Positions 8,598-17,167 of a stretch of DNA of 64,000 nucleotides are shown here, piece by piece. The DNA lies in NCBI RefSeq assembly GCF_007676705.1, contig NZ_VEBF01000008.1, positions 102,255 to 166,254 on the forward strand, in the 5' to 3' direction. The notes under the pieces are model-generated. The model made no database searches. It was given only the letters and a program-made list of their open reading frames with translations, and was not told where the DNA came from. The translations under genes and the position numbers were made by a program. Within the stretch, counting starts at the first letter, position 1. Each line of letters begins with the position of its first letter. The DNA comes from Paenibacillus xylanexedens. Lineage in GTDB: Bacteria > Bacillota > Bacilli > Paenibacillales > Paenibacillaceae.

Positions 8598-9632
8598 ATG
8601 AGAATTGCAATTGTAGGAGCAGGATCTTTGGGAACCATCGTAGGTGCATACCTTGCGGATGGCGGACTTGACGTTGAGTTAATTGATGCATATCAAGAAC
8701 ATGTAGATGCTTTAAATCAGACGGGTGCTAAAGTGACGGGTACCACAGAGTTTCAGGCCAAAGTAAAAGCAATTACTCCTGATCAAAAATCAGGACAGTA
8801 TGACCTTGTTTTACTTTTAACCAAACAACTCTACAACGATTCCATCCTTCAGGAACTACTTCCATTCTTGAATGAAGACAGTATGGTGTGTTCCTTGCAG
8901 AACGGGATTCCGGAAGAAAAAGTGGCGTCCATTGTGGGTGAAAAACGTGTCATTGCTGGCTCCGTTGAATTTGGCGCTACGCTCATTGAACCGGGTGTGT
9001 CGAGCCTGACCATCGAGTACACTCAATTTAAGCAGTATGCTTTTCAAATTGGTGAATTAAATGGTGAAATCACCGAACGAATTCAGCGCGTGAAATCGGT
9101 GTTGGATCTTGTGGGTGGAACACATATTTCCGATAACCTCGTTGGGACCAAGTGGTCCAAATTGCTGATCAACAATGCCTTCAGTGGTTTATCGGCTGCG
9201 TTAAATGGTGAATACGGGGACATTATTGATCATGAAGCCGGCATTGTGAGTGCAGCCCATATTGCGGACGAGACAATTAAAGTTGCTCGCGCCAATGGGG
9301 TTACCTTGGTTAAAATGAATGGATTCGACATCGCTTCACTCGAACTGAACAGCGAAGAAGAAATCCCTGAACGGGTGAAAACATTACGTTACGTGATGGA
9401 GCCCTCCAGACTGCTCAAAGCAAGCATGCTTCAAGATCTGGAGAAGAACCGCAAAACGGAGATTGATTATATTAACGGGGTTGTTTCAAGCAGAGCAGAG
9501 GGTACCGGAATTGCGACACCTTATAATGATTTAGTAGTAAAACTGGTCAAATCTGCTGAAGAAACTCAAACCATTCCTGATTTTGACACGAATATAAAAG
9601 CTTTTGAAGAACTATTAAGTGTTCAAAAATAA
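8598..9632 (+). CDS. 2-dehydropantoate 2-reductase family oxidoreductase (ApbA/PanE-like)
   Basis: The N-terminal MRIAIVGAGSLGTIVGAYLA is an NAD(P)-binding Rossmann motif. The NGIPEE segment and the TKWSKLLINNAFSGLSA region in the C-terminal helical domain are characteristic of ketopantoate reductase. The 344-residue length is slightly long. An AAGGAGG site precedes the ATG directly after the decarboxylase stop. Its pairing with acetoacetate decarboxylase and LysR, and the absence of panB/panC, suggest it reduces some other 2-oxo or 3-oxo acid rather than serving pantothenate synthesis. That reassignment is inference. Confidence 0.82.
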   Translation: MRIAIVGAGSLGTIVGAYLADGGLDVELIDAYQEHVDALNQTGAKVTGTTEFQAKVKAITPDQKSGQYDLVLLLTKQLYNDSILQELLPFLNEDSMVCSLQNGIPEEKVASIVGEKRVIAGSVEFGATLIEPGVSSLTIEYTQFKQYAFQIGELNGEITERIQRVKSVLDLVGGTHISDNLVGTKWSKLLINNAFSGLSAALNGEYGDIIDHEAGIVSAAHIADETIKVARANGVTLVKMNGFDIASLELNSEEEIPERVKTLRYVMEPSRLLKASMLQDLEKNRKTEIDYINGVVSSRAEGTGIATPYNDLVVKLVKSAEETQTIPDFDTNIKAFEELLSVQK

Positions 9633-9648
9633 ATTCAATTATTCCAAC

Positions 9649-9677
9649 TAAAAGTCGCTAATATAGCGGCTTTTTTG
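9649..9677 (+). terminator. Terminator after the decarboxylase/reductase operon (AAGTCGC-type)
   Basis: AAAGTCGCTA pairs with TAGCGGCTTT followed by a T run. The same stem sequence recurs at three other terminators in this window (13369, 34849, 37907). Confidence 0.9.
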
Positions 9678-9823
9678 TTGTATCAGTAAATCTAGTCAGG
9701 CTTGATTTTGCGACAGATAGAATATTCTTCGTGATTTTTGTTTCCTAAGATTATACAAAAAGGGGAATTAAATTTGATATAATATAGACTTGCTGGTTAT
9801 TTTTCTATTCGAAGGAGATACAT

Positions 9824-10474
9824 ATGAGTAAATCTTGGGGGGAATTCGTCTTTTATTTGGCGGTGTTTGTCTTTGTTTTGTTTATGACCTGGAATGACTA
9901 TTCACTATTTTGGACAATAGGTGGTGTAGTCGTTACCATTCTTATCGCATTTATTAAGCATGTTTTTTATCCTTTAGTATTTGATAAGCGTATAGATCGT
10001 TTAGAGTCCTTTTTATCCAAGCAGCAAAATACACCTGGGACCTACATTATTTATGTTCTTGCAAACAGACTTGATAATGAGGTAGAACTAGTTATGGAGC
10101 AAATTATGCAGAAATATAAGCGAAGAACAACACAAGCACAGTTCAAGGCAGCTTACGGATTATATCGCAAGGATATGTTTGCCATTCGGCAAGCTGTACC
10201 TCATATCGGCTTATCGGACTACCGTACATATTACGAAACCATTCTACTCTTGGAAGACGGGAAAAGTGAAGATGCGCGTGAAAGACTTCAATCCATTAAA
10301 AAAAAGTGGATGCGATCAACATTGCTCGCGGGTATTGAACTCAAAGCAGAAAACCGTGATACCGCCATCCAGCACGCTCATGAAGCACTTAACTCTTCCA
10401 GAGGTGTTAATCGTTATGTCTTGTATAAGGAATACGAAAGAGTATTACCAGAAGTTGTTGAACACATATCGTAA
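9824..10474 (+). CDS. Hypothetical membrane-anchored protein
   Basis: A GAAGGAGATACAT ribosome site precedes the ATG. Two N-terminal hydrophobic stretches (about residues 7-23 and 28-52) form membrane segments. They are followed by a ~160-residue soluble, helical and charged region with alternating helices (for example FKAAYGLYRKDMFAIRQAVP and ARERLQSIKKKWMR) that look TPR-like. I do not recognise a named family. It stands alone between the terminator at 9649 and the codBA leader, so context gives no function. A cytoplasmic helical-repeat domain held at the membrane is the most that can be said. Confidence 0.65.
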   Translation: MSKSWGEFVFYLAVFVFVLFMTWNDYSLFWTIGGVVVTILIAFIKHVFYPLVFDKRIDRLESFLSKQQNTPGTYIIYVLANRLDNEVELVMEQIMQKYKRRTTQAQFKAAYGLYRKDMFAIRQAVPHIGLSDYRTYYETILLLEDGKSEDARERLQSIKKKWMRSTLLAGIELKAENRDTAIQHAHEALNSSRGVNRYVLYKEYERVLPEVVEHIS

Positions 10475-10576
10475 ACTCGACATGTTTATTAGCTTTTCCA
10501 GCCACTGGTTAAGAAGGAATGATCAAAAAAATAGCTTGCTGTATAAGGAACTAATAACCGTTGGATAATAATTACA

Positions 10577-10605
10577 TTGACAACTGCAGGTTTTTCCAAA
10601 ATAAT
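10577..10605 (+). promoter_or_regulatory. Predicted sigma-A promoter of codBA
   Basis: A consensus -35 TTGACA (10577-10582) is followed 17 bases later by AATAAT (10600-10605). Transcription would start about 20 bases before the PyrR-like site, giving a ~220-base leader. Confidence 0.6.
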
Positions 10606-10633
10606 AGAATGTAATTGAATACTGGTACCTTTA

Positions 10634-10790
10634 ATTCAGTCCAGAGAGGCTGGCAAGGGCAGCGGATTTCATAATCACGCGAGAATCAGGGCATATTCCG
10701 TAATAGGATGCTCTGTGTCTTCGCGCGGGTTATGATGCAAAAAGAGGCTACTTGTCAGTGTATAACTTGACGAGTAGCCTTTTTTTTCTG
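10634..10790 (+). promoter_or_regulatory. PyrR-type pyrimidine attenuator in the codBA leader
   Basis: CAGTCCAGAGAGGCTG at 10637-10652 matches the conserved PyrR-binding anti-antiterminator of Bacillus pyr operons (TCCAGAGAGGCT core). Its 3' flank CTGGCAAG (10650-10657) can pair with CTTGTCAG (10751-10758), which is the 5' arm of the terminator. That pairing would form the antiterminator. A separate long hairpin (CATAA at 10670 to TTATG at 10734) spaces the two. This is the three-state layout known for PyrR: UMP-bound PyrR stabilises the first hairpin, freeing the terminator, so pyrimidine excess would shut off cytosine salvage. The downstream genes fit that logic exactly. The pyrR gene is not in this window. 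Confidence 0.8.
10744..10788 (+). terminator. Conditional terminator of the codBA attenuator
   Basis: AGGCTACTTGTCA pairs with TTGACGAGTAGCCT over a nine-base loop and is followed by eight Ts. It lies 45 bases before the codB start codon, so it must be bypassed for expression. Its left arm is shared with the proposed antiterminator. Confidence 0.88.
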
Positions 10791-10832
10791 CTTTTTTTGG
10801 TATCAGATACACTTTATGTTGGGGGTATTCTG

Positions 10833-12110
10833 ATGAGCAAACAAGATCAAGAATTTTCATGGCAAGCCGTGCCGAAAGCGCAAAGAAACCACTTTTGGAA
10901 GACGTTATCCGTCATGTTGGGTTTCACTTTCTTCTCTGCAAGCATGCTGGCAGGAGGGACATTGGGCGTCAGCTTGACGTTCATGGAGTTCATTGGCATT
11001 GTACTTGCAGGCAATCTGGTGCTCGGTATCTATACAGGGGCACTGGCACATATCGCTGCCAAAACAGGCCTGTCCACACATTTGCTCGCTAAATATGCGT
11101 TCGGTGCGAAAGGGTCGTATCTGCCCTCGTTCCTGTTAGGCTTCACACAGGTCGGATGGTTCGGAGTCGGGGTAGCCATGTTCGCGATTCCGGTCGCCAA
11201 AGCCATGGACTGGAACGTGTACCTGCTAATCATCGTGTTCGGACTTGCCATGACAGCATCAGCCATCTTCGGCATGAAGTCACTCGTCATTCTCGGATAT
11301 ATCGCGGTTCCTGCGATTGCCATTCTCGGTGGTTACTCCATGTTTGAAGGTGCAGGTTCACTAGGTGGTCTGCAAGGGTTGCTTGATTACACGCCGACAC
11401 AGACTCTTACCGCGGCGGCAGCATTGACGATCTGTATCGGATCATTCATAAGCGGCGGAACGCTGACACCCGATTTTGCCCGATTTTCCCGGACATCGAA
11501 ACAGGCCGTTACCGCAACAGTGATTGCATTCTTCCTGGGTAACTCACTCATGTTTCTCTTCGGTGCAGTTGGTGCGATGGCCTATAACCTGGCCGATATC
11601 TCGGAGGTCATGTTCCTGCAAGGATTGATCATCCCGGCAATCATCGTTCTGGGCCTGAATATCTGGACAACCAACGATAATGCACTGTACGCTTCGGGTC
11701 TTGGTTTTGCGAACATCACCAAAATCTCAAAGAAATTCTTCGTCATCGTAAACGGTATCGTGGGTACCGTATTCGCCATGTGGATGTACAACAACTTTGT
11801 CAGTTTCCTGAATATACTGGGCGCGGCGGTACCATCCATCGGGGCTATTATTATCGCAGATTACTTCATTGTGAAACGTAGAAACTATAAGCCATTTGCC
11901 GACATGTCATTCAAAAATGTAAACTGGGTAGCGATGGTGGCTTGGGCCATCGGCGTGGCATTCGCCCAACTGGCTCCTGGCGTAACACCATTGAACGCAC
12001 TGCTTGGTACAGCAGTGGCTTATATCGTCTTGATGCTGATTGTTCCTGCGAAAGAATCCAAAGAAATGGGGAAAATAAATGATTATACAGAACGCAAAAT
12101 TGCGGGGTAA
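10833..12110 (+). CDS. codB: Cytosine permease (NCS1 family)
   Basis: About twelve hydrophobic segments and a length of 425 residues match the nucleobase:cation symporter-1 family. Near the N-terminus are the ASMLAGGTLG and LSTHLLAKYAFG regions, and further on NIWTTNDNALYASGLGFAN, typical of CodB. It imports cytosine for deamination by the overlapping downstream gene. ATG 10833 follows a GGGGG site. The frame stays open upstream to 10752, but that stretch is the terminator hairpin and is not coding. codA begins inside the last 32 bases of this gene, so the two are translationally coupled. Expression should depend on the PyrR-like attenuator. Confidence 0.92.
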   Translation: MSKQDQEFSWQAVPKAQRNHFWKTLSVMLGFTFFSASMLAGGTLGVSLTFMEFIGIVLAGNLVLGIYTGALAHIAAKTGLSTHLLAKYAFGAKGSYLPSFLLGFTQVGWFGVGVAMFAIPVAKAMDWNVYLLIIVFGLAMTASAIFGMKSLVILGYIAVPAIAILGGYSMFEGAGSLGGLQGLLDYTPTQTLTAAAALTICIGSFISGGTLTPDFARFSRTSKQAVTATVIAFFLGNSLMFLFGAVGAMAYNLADISEVMFLQGLIIPAIIVLGLNIWTTNDNALYASGLGFANITKISKKFFVIVNGIVGTVFAMWMYNNFVSFLNILGAAVPSIGAIIIADYFIVKRRNYKPFADMSFKNVNWVAMVAWAIGVAFAQLAPGVTPLNALLGTAVAYIVLMLIVPAKESKEMGKINDYTERKIAG

Positions 12111-13347
12111 AGAAGGACTATGGAATATCGTTGTAAAAGAAGGCAAGTTCGAACGAATCACTCAATCGTTGGAAGTGACCGAAAATGAGGAGATCCTGGA
12201 TGTCAACGGATCGCTTGTGCTGCCACCGTTCATTGAGCCGCATATTCATCTCGATACAACGCTTACTGCAGGCGAGCCAGAGTGGAATCTAAGCGGAACG
12301 CTGTTCGAAGGCATCCAGCGCTGGTCAGAGCGCAAGGCTTTCTTGACACATGAGGATGTCAAAACACGCTCCAAAACAGCACTGAAGTGGCAAATGGCAC
12401 AGGGCATCCAGCATGTACGGACACATGTGGACGTTACCGATCCGAGCTTGATTGCCGTTAAAGCGATGCTTGAAGTAAAAGAAGAAATGGCTCCATATAT
12501 CGACATCCAGCTTGTTGCTTTCCCACAGGAAGGCATTCACTCTTATCCAAACGGTGCAGAATTGCTGGAAGAGTCACTGAAGATGGGCGTTGACGTGGTC
12601 GGCGGCATTCCACACTTCGAATTCACGCGGGAATACGGCGTTGATTCAATGAAAGTTGCGTTTGATCTGGCTGAAAAATACGACCGTCTGATCGACATCC
12701 ATTGTGATGAAATCGATGACGAGCAATCCCGTTTTGTTGAAGTTGTTGCCAAGGAAGCTTATGAACGTGGACTGGGTTCACGCACAACGGCAAGTCATAC
12801 AACCGCGATGGGGTCATATAATGACGCTTATACGTACAAATTGTTCCGTTTGCTGAAGATGGCCGATTTGAACTTTGTCTCCAATCCGCTGGTCAACATT
12901 CACCTGCAAGGACGCTTCGACACGTATCCGAAGAGAAGAGGGCTGACGCGTGTCAAAGAGTTGCAGGAAGCAGGTCTGAATGTGTGCTTTGGTCACGATG
13001 ACATCTTCGATCCTTGGTATCCGCTCGGTACAGGCAACATGCTGCAAGTACTGCACATGGGGATTCATGCTTCGCAGTTGCTTGGCTATGATCAGATCGT
13101 GAATTCAATTGACCTTATTACAAAAAACAGTGCAAGAACGTTACACATCGAGGATGTATACGGTATTGAAGAGGGTAAGCCTGCCAACTTTATCGTTCTT
13201 GAAGCAGAGAATGAATATGAGGCCGTACGCAAACAATCCGGAGTGCTGTATTCCTACAGAGGCGGTCGTAAAATCGCGGAATCCAAGCCGCGGGACACAT
13301 CCATCATTTTTGAGGGTGGTTCAGAGAAGGTTACTTTCAATAAATAA
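12079..13347 (+). CDS. codA: Cytosine deaminase
   Basis: This is an amidohydrolase of 422 residues with metal-binding motifs in the expected order: the PHIHLD pair of His near residue 55, HCDEIDDEQS near 210, SHTTAMGSYND near 240 and GHDDIFDPWYPLGTGNM near 308. The last two motifs are highly specific for CodA-type cytosine deaminases, which convert cytosine to uracil and ammonia in pyrimidine salvage. It overlaps codB by 32 bases and has its own GGGG site. Related activity on isoguanine or creatinine exists in this superfamily, but the permease partner supports cytosine. Confidence 0.93.
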   Translation: MIIQNAKLRGKEGLWNIVVKEGKFERITQSLEVTENEEILDVNGSLVLPPFIEPHIHLDTTLTAGEPEWNLSGTLFEGIQRWSERKAFLTHEDVKTRSKTALKWQMAQGIQHVRTHVDVTDPSLIAVKAMLEVKEEMAPYIDIQLVAFPQEGIHSYPNGAELLEESLKMGVDVVGGIPHFEFTREYGVDSMKVAFDLAEKYDRLIDIHCDEIDDEQSRFVEVVAKEAYERGLGSRTTASHTTAMGSYNDAYTYKLFRLLKMADLNFVSNPLVNIHLQGRFDTYPKRRGLTRVKELQEAGLNVCFGHDDIFDPWYPLGTGNMLQVLHMGIHASQLLGYDQIVNSIDLITKNSARTLHIEDVYGIEEGKPANFIVLEAENEYEAVRKQSGVLYSYRGGRKIAESKPRDTSIIFEGGSEKVTFNK

Positions 13348-13368
13348 TGAAGAAGAACTAATCCCATT

Positions 13369-13397
13369 AAAAGTCGCTATTTAAGCGGCTTTTTTTG
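13369..13397 (+). terminator. Terminator after codBA (AAGTCGC-type)
   Basis: AAAAGTCGCT and AGCGGCTTTT form a stem over ATTTA, followed by a T run. Its left arm is repeated, without a right arm, at 63922-63938. Confidence 0.9.
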
Positions 13398-13481
13398 CTT
13401 TTTCACCTTTTTCACCTTTTATACTGCCTGGCCTTTACGATGAATTTTATAAGGAACATGAAAGGTATCAACAGACAAATT

Positions 13482-13512
13482 GAAAAACCTCCCTATGTTA
13501 ATAGAGGAGGTC
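13482..13512 (-). terminator. Minus-strand terminator of the 13.5-19.9 kb operon
   Basis: Read on the minus strand, ACCTCCTCTAT pairs with ATAGGGAGGT over a short loop and runs into TTTTTC. It lies 54 bases past the stop of the first HAD gene. Confidence 0.7.
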
Positions 13513-13565
13513 TTTGTGTACTCATATTTTTGCCACAGAGAGTAGAGTACTGCTTCTTGTTTTTT

Positions 13566-14345
13566 TTACAACAATCCAGCCCATTTCAGACCATGCCAGA
13601 TCCCATCCTGCTCTGCCCTTGCTGTAACATGAGACGCCAGTTGTTGTAGAGAATGCGGGGCGTTGCCCATGGCAATGCTGCAGCCTGCATAACGGAACAT
13701 CTCCAGATCATTGAAGTTATCGCCAAAAGCATACACATCTTCAGGGGAAAACCCCGTTCGGTCTGCAAGTCGGGAAACACCTTCGGCTTTGGAACCTCCG
13801 GCGGGCAGAACGTCCATGGACAACGGATGCCAGCGTACAAAGTGGAGATCACGAAACCTTTCACGGTATACCGTTTCCTCATCTGAGGAGCAGAATAACA
13901 TCGTCTGATAGATGAGTCTATTTGTACAAAAGCTTTTGCTAAACCCAGGATGCGTGACACCAAGCGAAGTTAGACAAAGGTCTACATGCGGATGATATTC
14001 CTGACTGCAGCTCATCTGTGAATGATCCAGATAAACGAGTGGATGTTCCGACAACTCAGCGAATGCAGACAATTGCTCCAAAGCTTCCGAACGGATGGGA
14101 TTACTGTGAATGAGTTCTCCTTGATGCATCACATATTGTCCATTGAAACTAACATAAGACTCCAGCTCCAGTTCAAGCCGCACTTGTTCCAACATAAACG
14201 GAGATCGTCCTGAAGCTAAAGCGACCACATGTCCGGCTTCCTTTAATGCAAGAACAGCTTGCTTGGCGGAAGCGGGAATTCGATTATGGCGGTCCAGCAA
14301 CGTACCATCAATGTCAAAGAAAATCAGTTTCTGGTTTTGAGTCAT
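13566..14345 (-). CDS. HAD-superfamily Cof-type phosphatase
   Basis: The N-terminal FFDIDGTLLDRHNR carries the DxD nucleophile pair, and GDNFNDLEMFRYAG near residue 205 is the C-terminal metal-binding motif. The type IIB (Cof) cap lies between them. Such enzymes dephosphorylate sugar phosphates and similar small molecules in the cytoplasm. ATG 14345 was preferred because AAGGAG lies seven bases upstream; an in-frame GTG at 14363 would place that site inside the gene. It is the last gene of an operon encoding an ABC importer, a second HAD phosphatase and a metallo-hydrolase, suggesting that the imported compound is phosphorylated. Confidence 0.88.
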   Translation of the reverse strand: MTQNQKLIFFDIDGTLLDRHNRIPASAKQAVLALKEAGHVVALASGRSPFMLEQVRLELELESYVSFNGQYVMHQGELIHSNPIRSEALEQLSAFAELSEHPLVYLDHSQMSCSQEYHPHVDLCLTSLGVTHPGFSKSFCTNRLIYQTMLFCSSDEETVYRERFRDLHFVRWHPLSMDVLPAGGSKAEGVSRLADRTGFSPEDVYAFGDNFNDLEMFRYAGCSIAMGNAPHSLQQLASHVTARAEQDGIWHGLKWAGLL

Positions 14346-14349
14346 AACG

Positions 14350-15399
14350 TCACACTCCTTCACCGCTGACGGAAGAAAGACTCAGACTGACTTGTTCATT
14401 CAGGGCGAAAGGAAGAGGGGAGATGACTTCCCAACGTTTGGTATCACTGCGAATATCATAGTGAAATTCTTTCCCTTGAAACTGAACATTGGCGATCTCT
14501 CCCATTATTCCAGCTTCACTGGAAGGTTGCAAATGGAACTCATCAGGCCTAACGGGATACAACCCGTTGGATTTAAAATAGTTCGCAACATGTTTGCCAG
14601 GCCAAGCAATATTTGTACCGCCCTCAGGGATGAACATATCTGCATCCCAGTGACCTTTGACCAAATTCGACTTCGATACAAACCTCGCCACGAATTCGGT
14701 CTCTGGCCGCAAATAAATCTCCTGGGGCGTGCCAGCCTGTTCAATCCGACCATCCTTCATCACGATAATTCGATCAGCCATGGCAAGGGCTTCGCCCTGA
14801 TCATGCGTAACATAAACTACGGCTGATTTCGTATTCCGATGTACTTGTTGAATCTCACGCCGCATATCCATGCGAAGCATGGCATCCAGACTGCTGAGGG
14901 GTTCATCCATCAGCAGTAATGAGGGCTGGGGAGCGATGGCGCGTGCAATAGCGACGCGTTGTTTTTGTCCTCCGGATAACTCATGCGGCATACGTTCGGC
15001 CAGATGAGACAGTCCCGACATATTCAGGACTTCCTGAATGCGGTTCTGCTCGTTATTTTTAATATGAGGAGGTGTTGATTTATGTGTTCGGATGGGAAAA
15101 CGGACATGTTCGGAAACATTCATATGCGGCCAAAGTGCGAAGGACTGGAACACCATGCCGATTCTGCGTTTCTCCGGAGGTAGCAATGTCCCTGAACCTG
15201 CAACTACCTTGCCATCCATTAGAACATTACCGCTGCTTGGCTGCTCAAATCCGGCAAGAATGCGCAGCAATGTGGTTTTTCCACAGCCTGACGGTCCAAG
15301 GATCGCGACGAATTCGCCATCCTTAATCGTTAAATCAATGGAATGAAGTGCCTGGTAACTTCCGAAGGATTTGCTGACCTGTTGAATCTGGATACTCAT
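14350..15399 (-). CDS. ABC transporter ATP-binding protein (FbpC/PhnT/AfuC type)
   Basis: The protein has Walker A GPSGCGKTT, the Q-loop, signature LSGGQKQR, Walker B LLLMDEPLSSLD and an H-loop (VTHDQGEALAMADRI), followed by a ~110-residue C-terminal TOBE-type regulatory domain. It belongs to the ferric / 2-aminoethylphosphonate / hexose-phosphate importer class of ATPases. It overlaps the permease gene by four bases (ATGA), so coupling of the subunits is expected. The length of 349 is normal. The transported compound cannot be read from this subunit. Confidence 0.9.
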   Translation of the reverse strand: MSIQIQQVSKSFGSYQALHSIDLTIKDGEFVAILGPSGCGKTTLLRILAGFEQPSSGNVLMDGKVVAGSGTLLPPEKRRIGMVFQSFALWPHMNVSEHVRFPIRTHKSTPPHIKNNEQNRIQEVLNMSGLSHLAERMPHELSGGQKQRVAIARAIAPQPSLLLMDEPLSSLDAMLRMDMRREIQQVHRNTKSAVVYVTHDQGEALAMADRIIVMKDGRIEQAGTPQEIYLRPETEFVARFVSKSNLVKGHWDADMFIPEGGTNIAWPGKHVANYFKSNGLYPVRPDEFHLQPSSEAGIMGEIANVQFQGKEFHYDIRSDTKRWEVISPLPFALNEQVSLSLSSVSGEGV

Positions 15400-17150
15400 G
15401 ACTTCACTCCCTTACGAGTTGCCCAACGTTGAGCGATGAGCAAAATAACTCCGCCTGCCGCAATAAGTGCGACAATCAGACTGGACAATGCAGTTGAATA
15501 GAGGGTATCTCCTGCCTGTTCAAAACTAAATATGGTAACACCAATGGTCTGTGAACCTGATGAATATAACAATGCCGATACAGTAAGCTCTGTCAGGGCA
15601 GTCAGGAAGACCAACATACCTCCGGTCAGAATACCCGGCAGCAGTAAGGGCAGCAGAACAGCAGTCCATTTACGCCAGAAACCGGCTCCGGATATCCGCG
15701 CGGCTTCTTCCATGGATGCATCCAACTGCATGAATGAAGTGACACTTGAACGGATCTGAAGAATAAGGAATCGGCAGATGTAGGCAATAAACAAAATGGT
15801 CATGGTACCATAGATGCCAGGGTTCCAACCGGGAATCGGCTCCATCCATACCAGAATCATGGACAGTGCGAACACAATGCCGGGTAGTGTATAGGGAACA
15901 GCAGTGGCCAGTTCGGCCATTTTATTGAATTGATTAGGCTTTCGAACTCGTATATAAGCAAATCCTGAACCAATAATCAGACAAGCCAGCATTGTGACAA
16001 GAGAGAGGACCAAGCTGTTCTGGATCGCCTGCCATACACGCTCATTCTCGAAGAGAATATATCTATAATTGTCCAGGGTCATATTGGCACGAGTCAGCCC
16101 GAGACCATACGCTCTTTTTAAAGACATCGAGATCATTGAAGACAACGGAATAATTGTAATCAGTGCGAGACCTGCCCATATGGAGAAGGTCAGCGGCTTG
16201 CGCATGCGACCCAAATTATACCTTGGGGTAAGATCGGGTTGCATCGTATCCGAAGCATGACTTTTACGTAAAAGAATCCATTGCAACAGACTGCCGACTA
16301 CCGCAGCAGCACCGAGTAGTACAGATAACGATGCACCACGGGCAAATGCCGAAGGCCCGAATCCGATAATCTCTTCATATATAAGTGTACTGAGAACGGA
16401 AATATTCACAGGTGTGCCCAGGAAGGCAGGTATTCCGAAATTGTCCAGCGAAGCCAGAAAAACCAGCAATCCGCCCGCCGTGAGACCCGGAAGAGCAAGA
16501 GGCAATGTAATACGACGGAAGACCTCGATCCTGCTGGCACCACCGGCTCTAGCCGCCCACTCCAGATCACGCGGGATTTTGCGGAGTACATCCAAAGTGA
16601 ACATATACACCAACGGAAAATGATGAATACCCATCACAAACACGATGCCGCCCATACTGTACATGCTCCAAGGAGCCAGATCGGGATGAATCCATTGCAG
16701 CAGATGTGCGAGCCAGCTCTGTGACCCGGTAAATGAAGACCAAGATAATGTGAGAACATAAGAGGGAAGAATAAAACAAAGCATGATCCCCATATGAAGG
16801 GCCGATTTGTGTCGTATATCCGTATAGGCGACGACCCAGGCCAGTGCAGTTCCAATCACGAGCGAGAACACGGTTGAACCGATGACGATATATACAGTAT
16901 TGCGTAATGTGGACCAGAAGCGCTCCTGCTGAAGCAATTCGTTATAATGTGATAACGTTAACCCTTGCTCACCCTGAAAGCTGAGAAGAACCAGCTTCAG
17001 GATGGGGTATACAAAGAATAATAGAACAGCTATAGCACCCAACAGGGCGATCAATCGATTCCAACGAAACAGGCCGGGGAGGGAGAAGATGGACTTGCGC
17101 CCGTTATCTTGCCCCCTAAGAATGATCATGTTTCTCTTCAATTTCTCCAT
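15396..17150 (-). CDS. Fused two-domain ABC permease (FbpB/PhnUV/AfuB type)
   Basis: At 584 residues it contains two tandem permease domains, each with about six helices and its own EAA coupling loop (EWAARAGGASRIEVFRRITL and MEEAARISGAGFWRKWTAVL). This fused architecture is typical of the ferric-ion and organophosphate importers that use one double permease instead of a heterodimer. The gene begins 17 bases after the binding-protein stop and overlaps the ATPase by four bases. A long positively charged N-terminus precedes the first helix. Confidence 0.9.
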   Translation of the reverse strand: MEKLKRNMIILRGQDNGRKSIFSLPGLFRWNRLIALLGAIAVLLFFVYPILKLVLLSFQGEQGLTLSHYNELLQQERFWSTLRNTVYIVIGSTVFSLVIGTALAWVVAYTDIRHKSALHMGIMLCFILPSYVLTLSWSSFTGSQSWLAHLLQWIHPDLAPWSMYSMGGIVFVMGIHHFPLVYMFTLDVLRKIPRDLEWAARAGGASRIEVFRRITLPLALPGLTAGGLLVFLASLDNFGIPAFLGTPVNISVLSTLIYEEIIGFGPSAFARGASLSVLLGAAAVVGSLLQWILLRKSHASDTMQPDLTPRYNLGRMRKPLTFSIWAGLALITIIPLSSMISMSLKRAYGLGLTRANMTLDNYRYILFENERVWQAIQNSLVLSLVTMLACLIIGSGFAYIRVRKPNQFNKMAELATAVPYTLPGIVFALSMILVWMEPIPGWNPGIYGTMTILFIAYICRFLILQIRSSVTSFMQLDASMEEAARISGAGFWRKWTAVLLPLLLPGILTGGMLVFLTALTELTVSALLYSSGSQTIGVTIFSFEQAGDTLYSTALSSLIVALIAAGGVILLIAQRWATRKGVKS

Positions 17151-17167
17151 TCAGACAGCTCCAATCC

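Noticed and set aside
10670..10736. Purine riboswitch before codB
   Set aside because: The conserved TCTACC and P2/P3 loop bases of purine riboswitches are absent; the PyrR-type motif explains the leader better.
10752..10832. Upstream in-frame extension of codB
   Set aside because: The stretch forms the attenuator's terminator hairpin and has no ribosome site before its start; ATG 10833 has GGGGG upstream.
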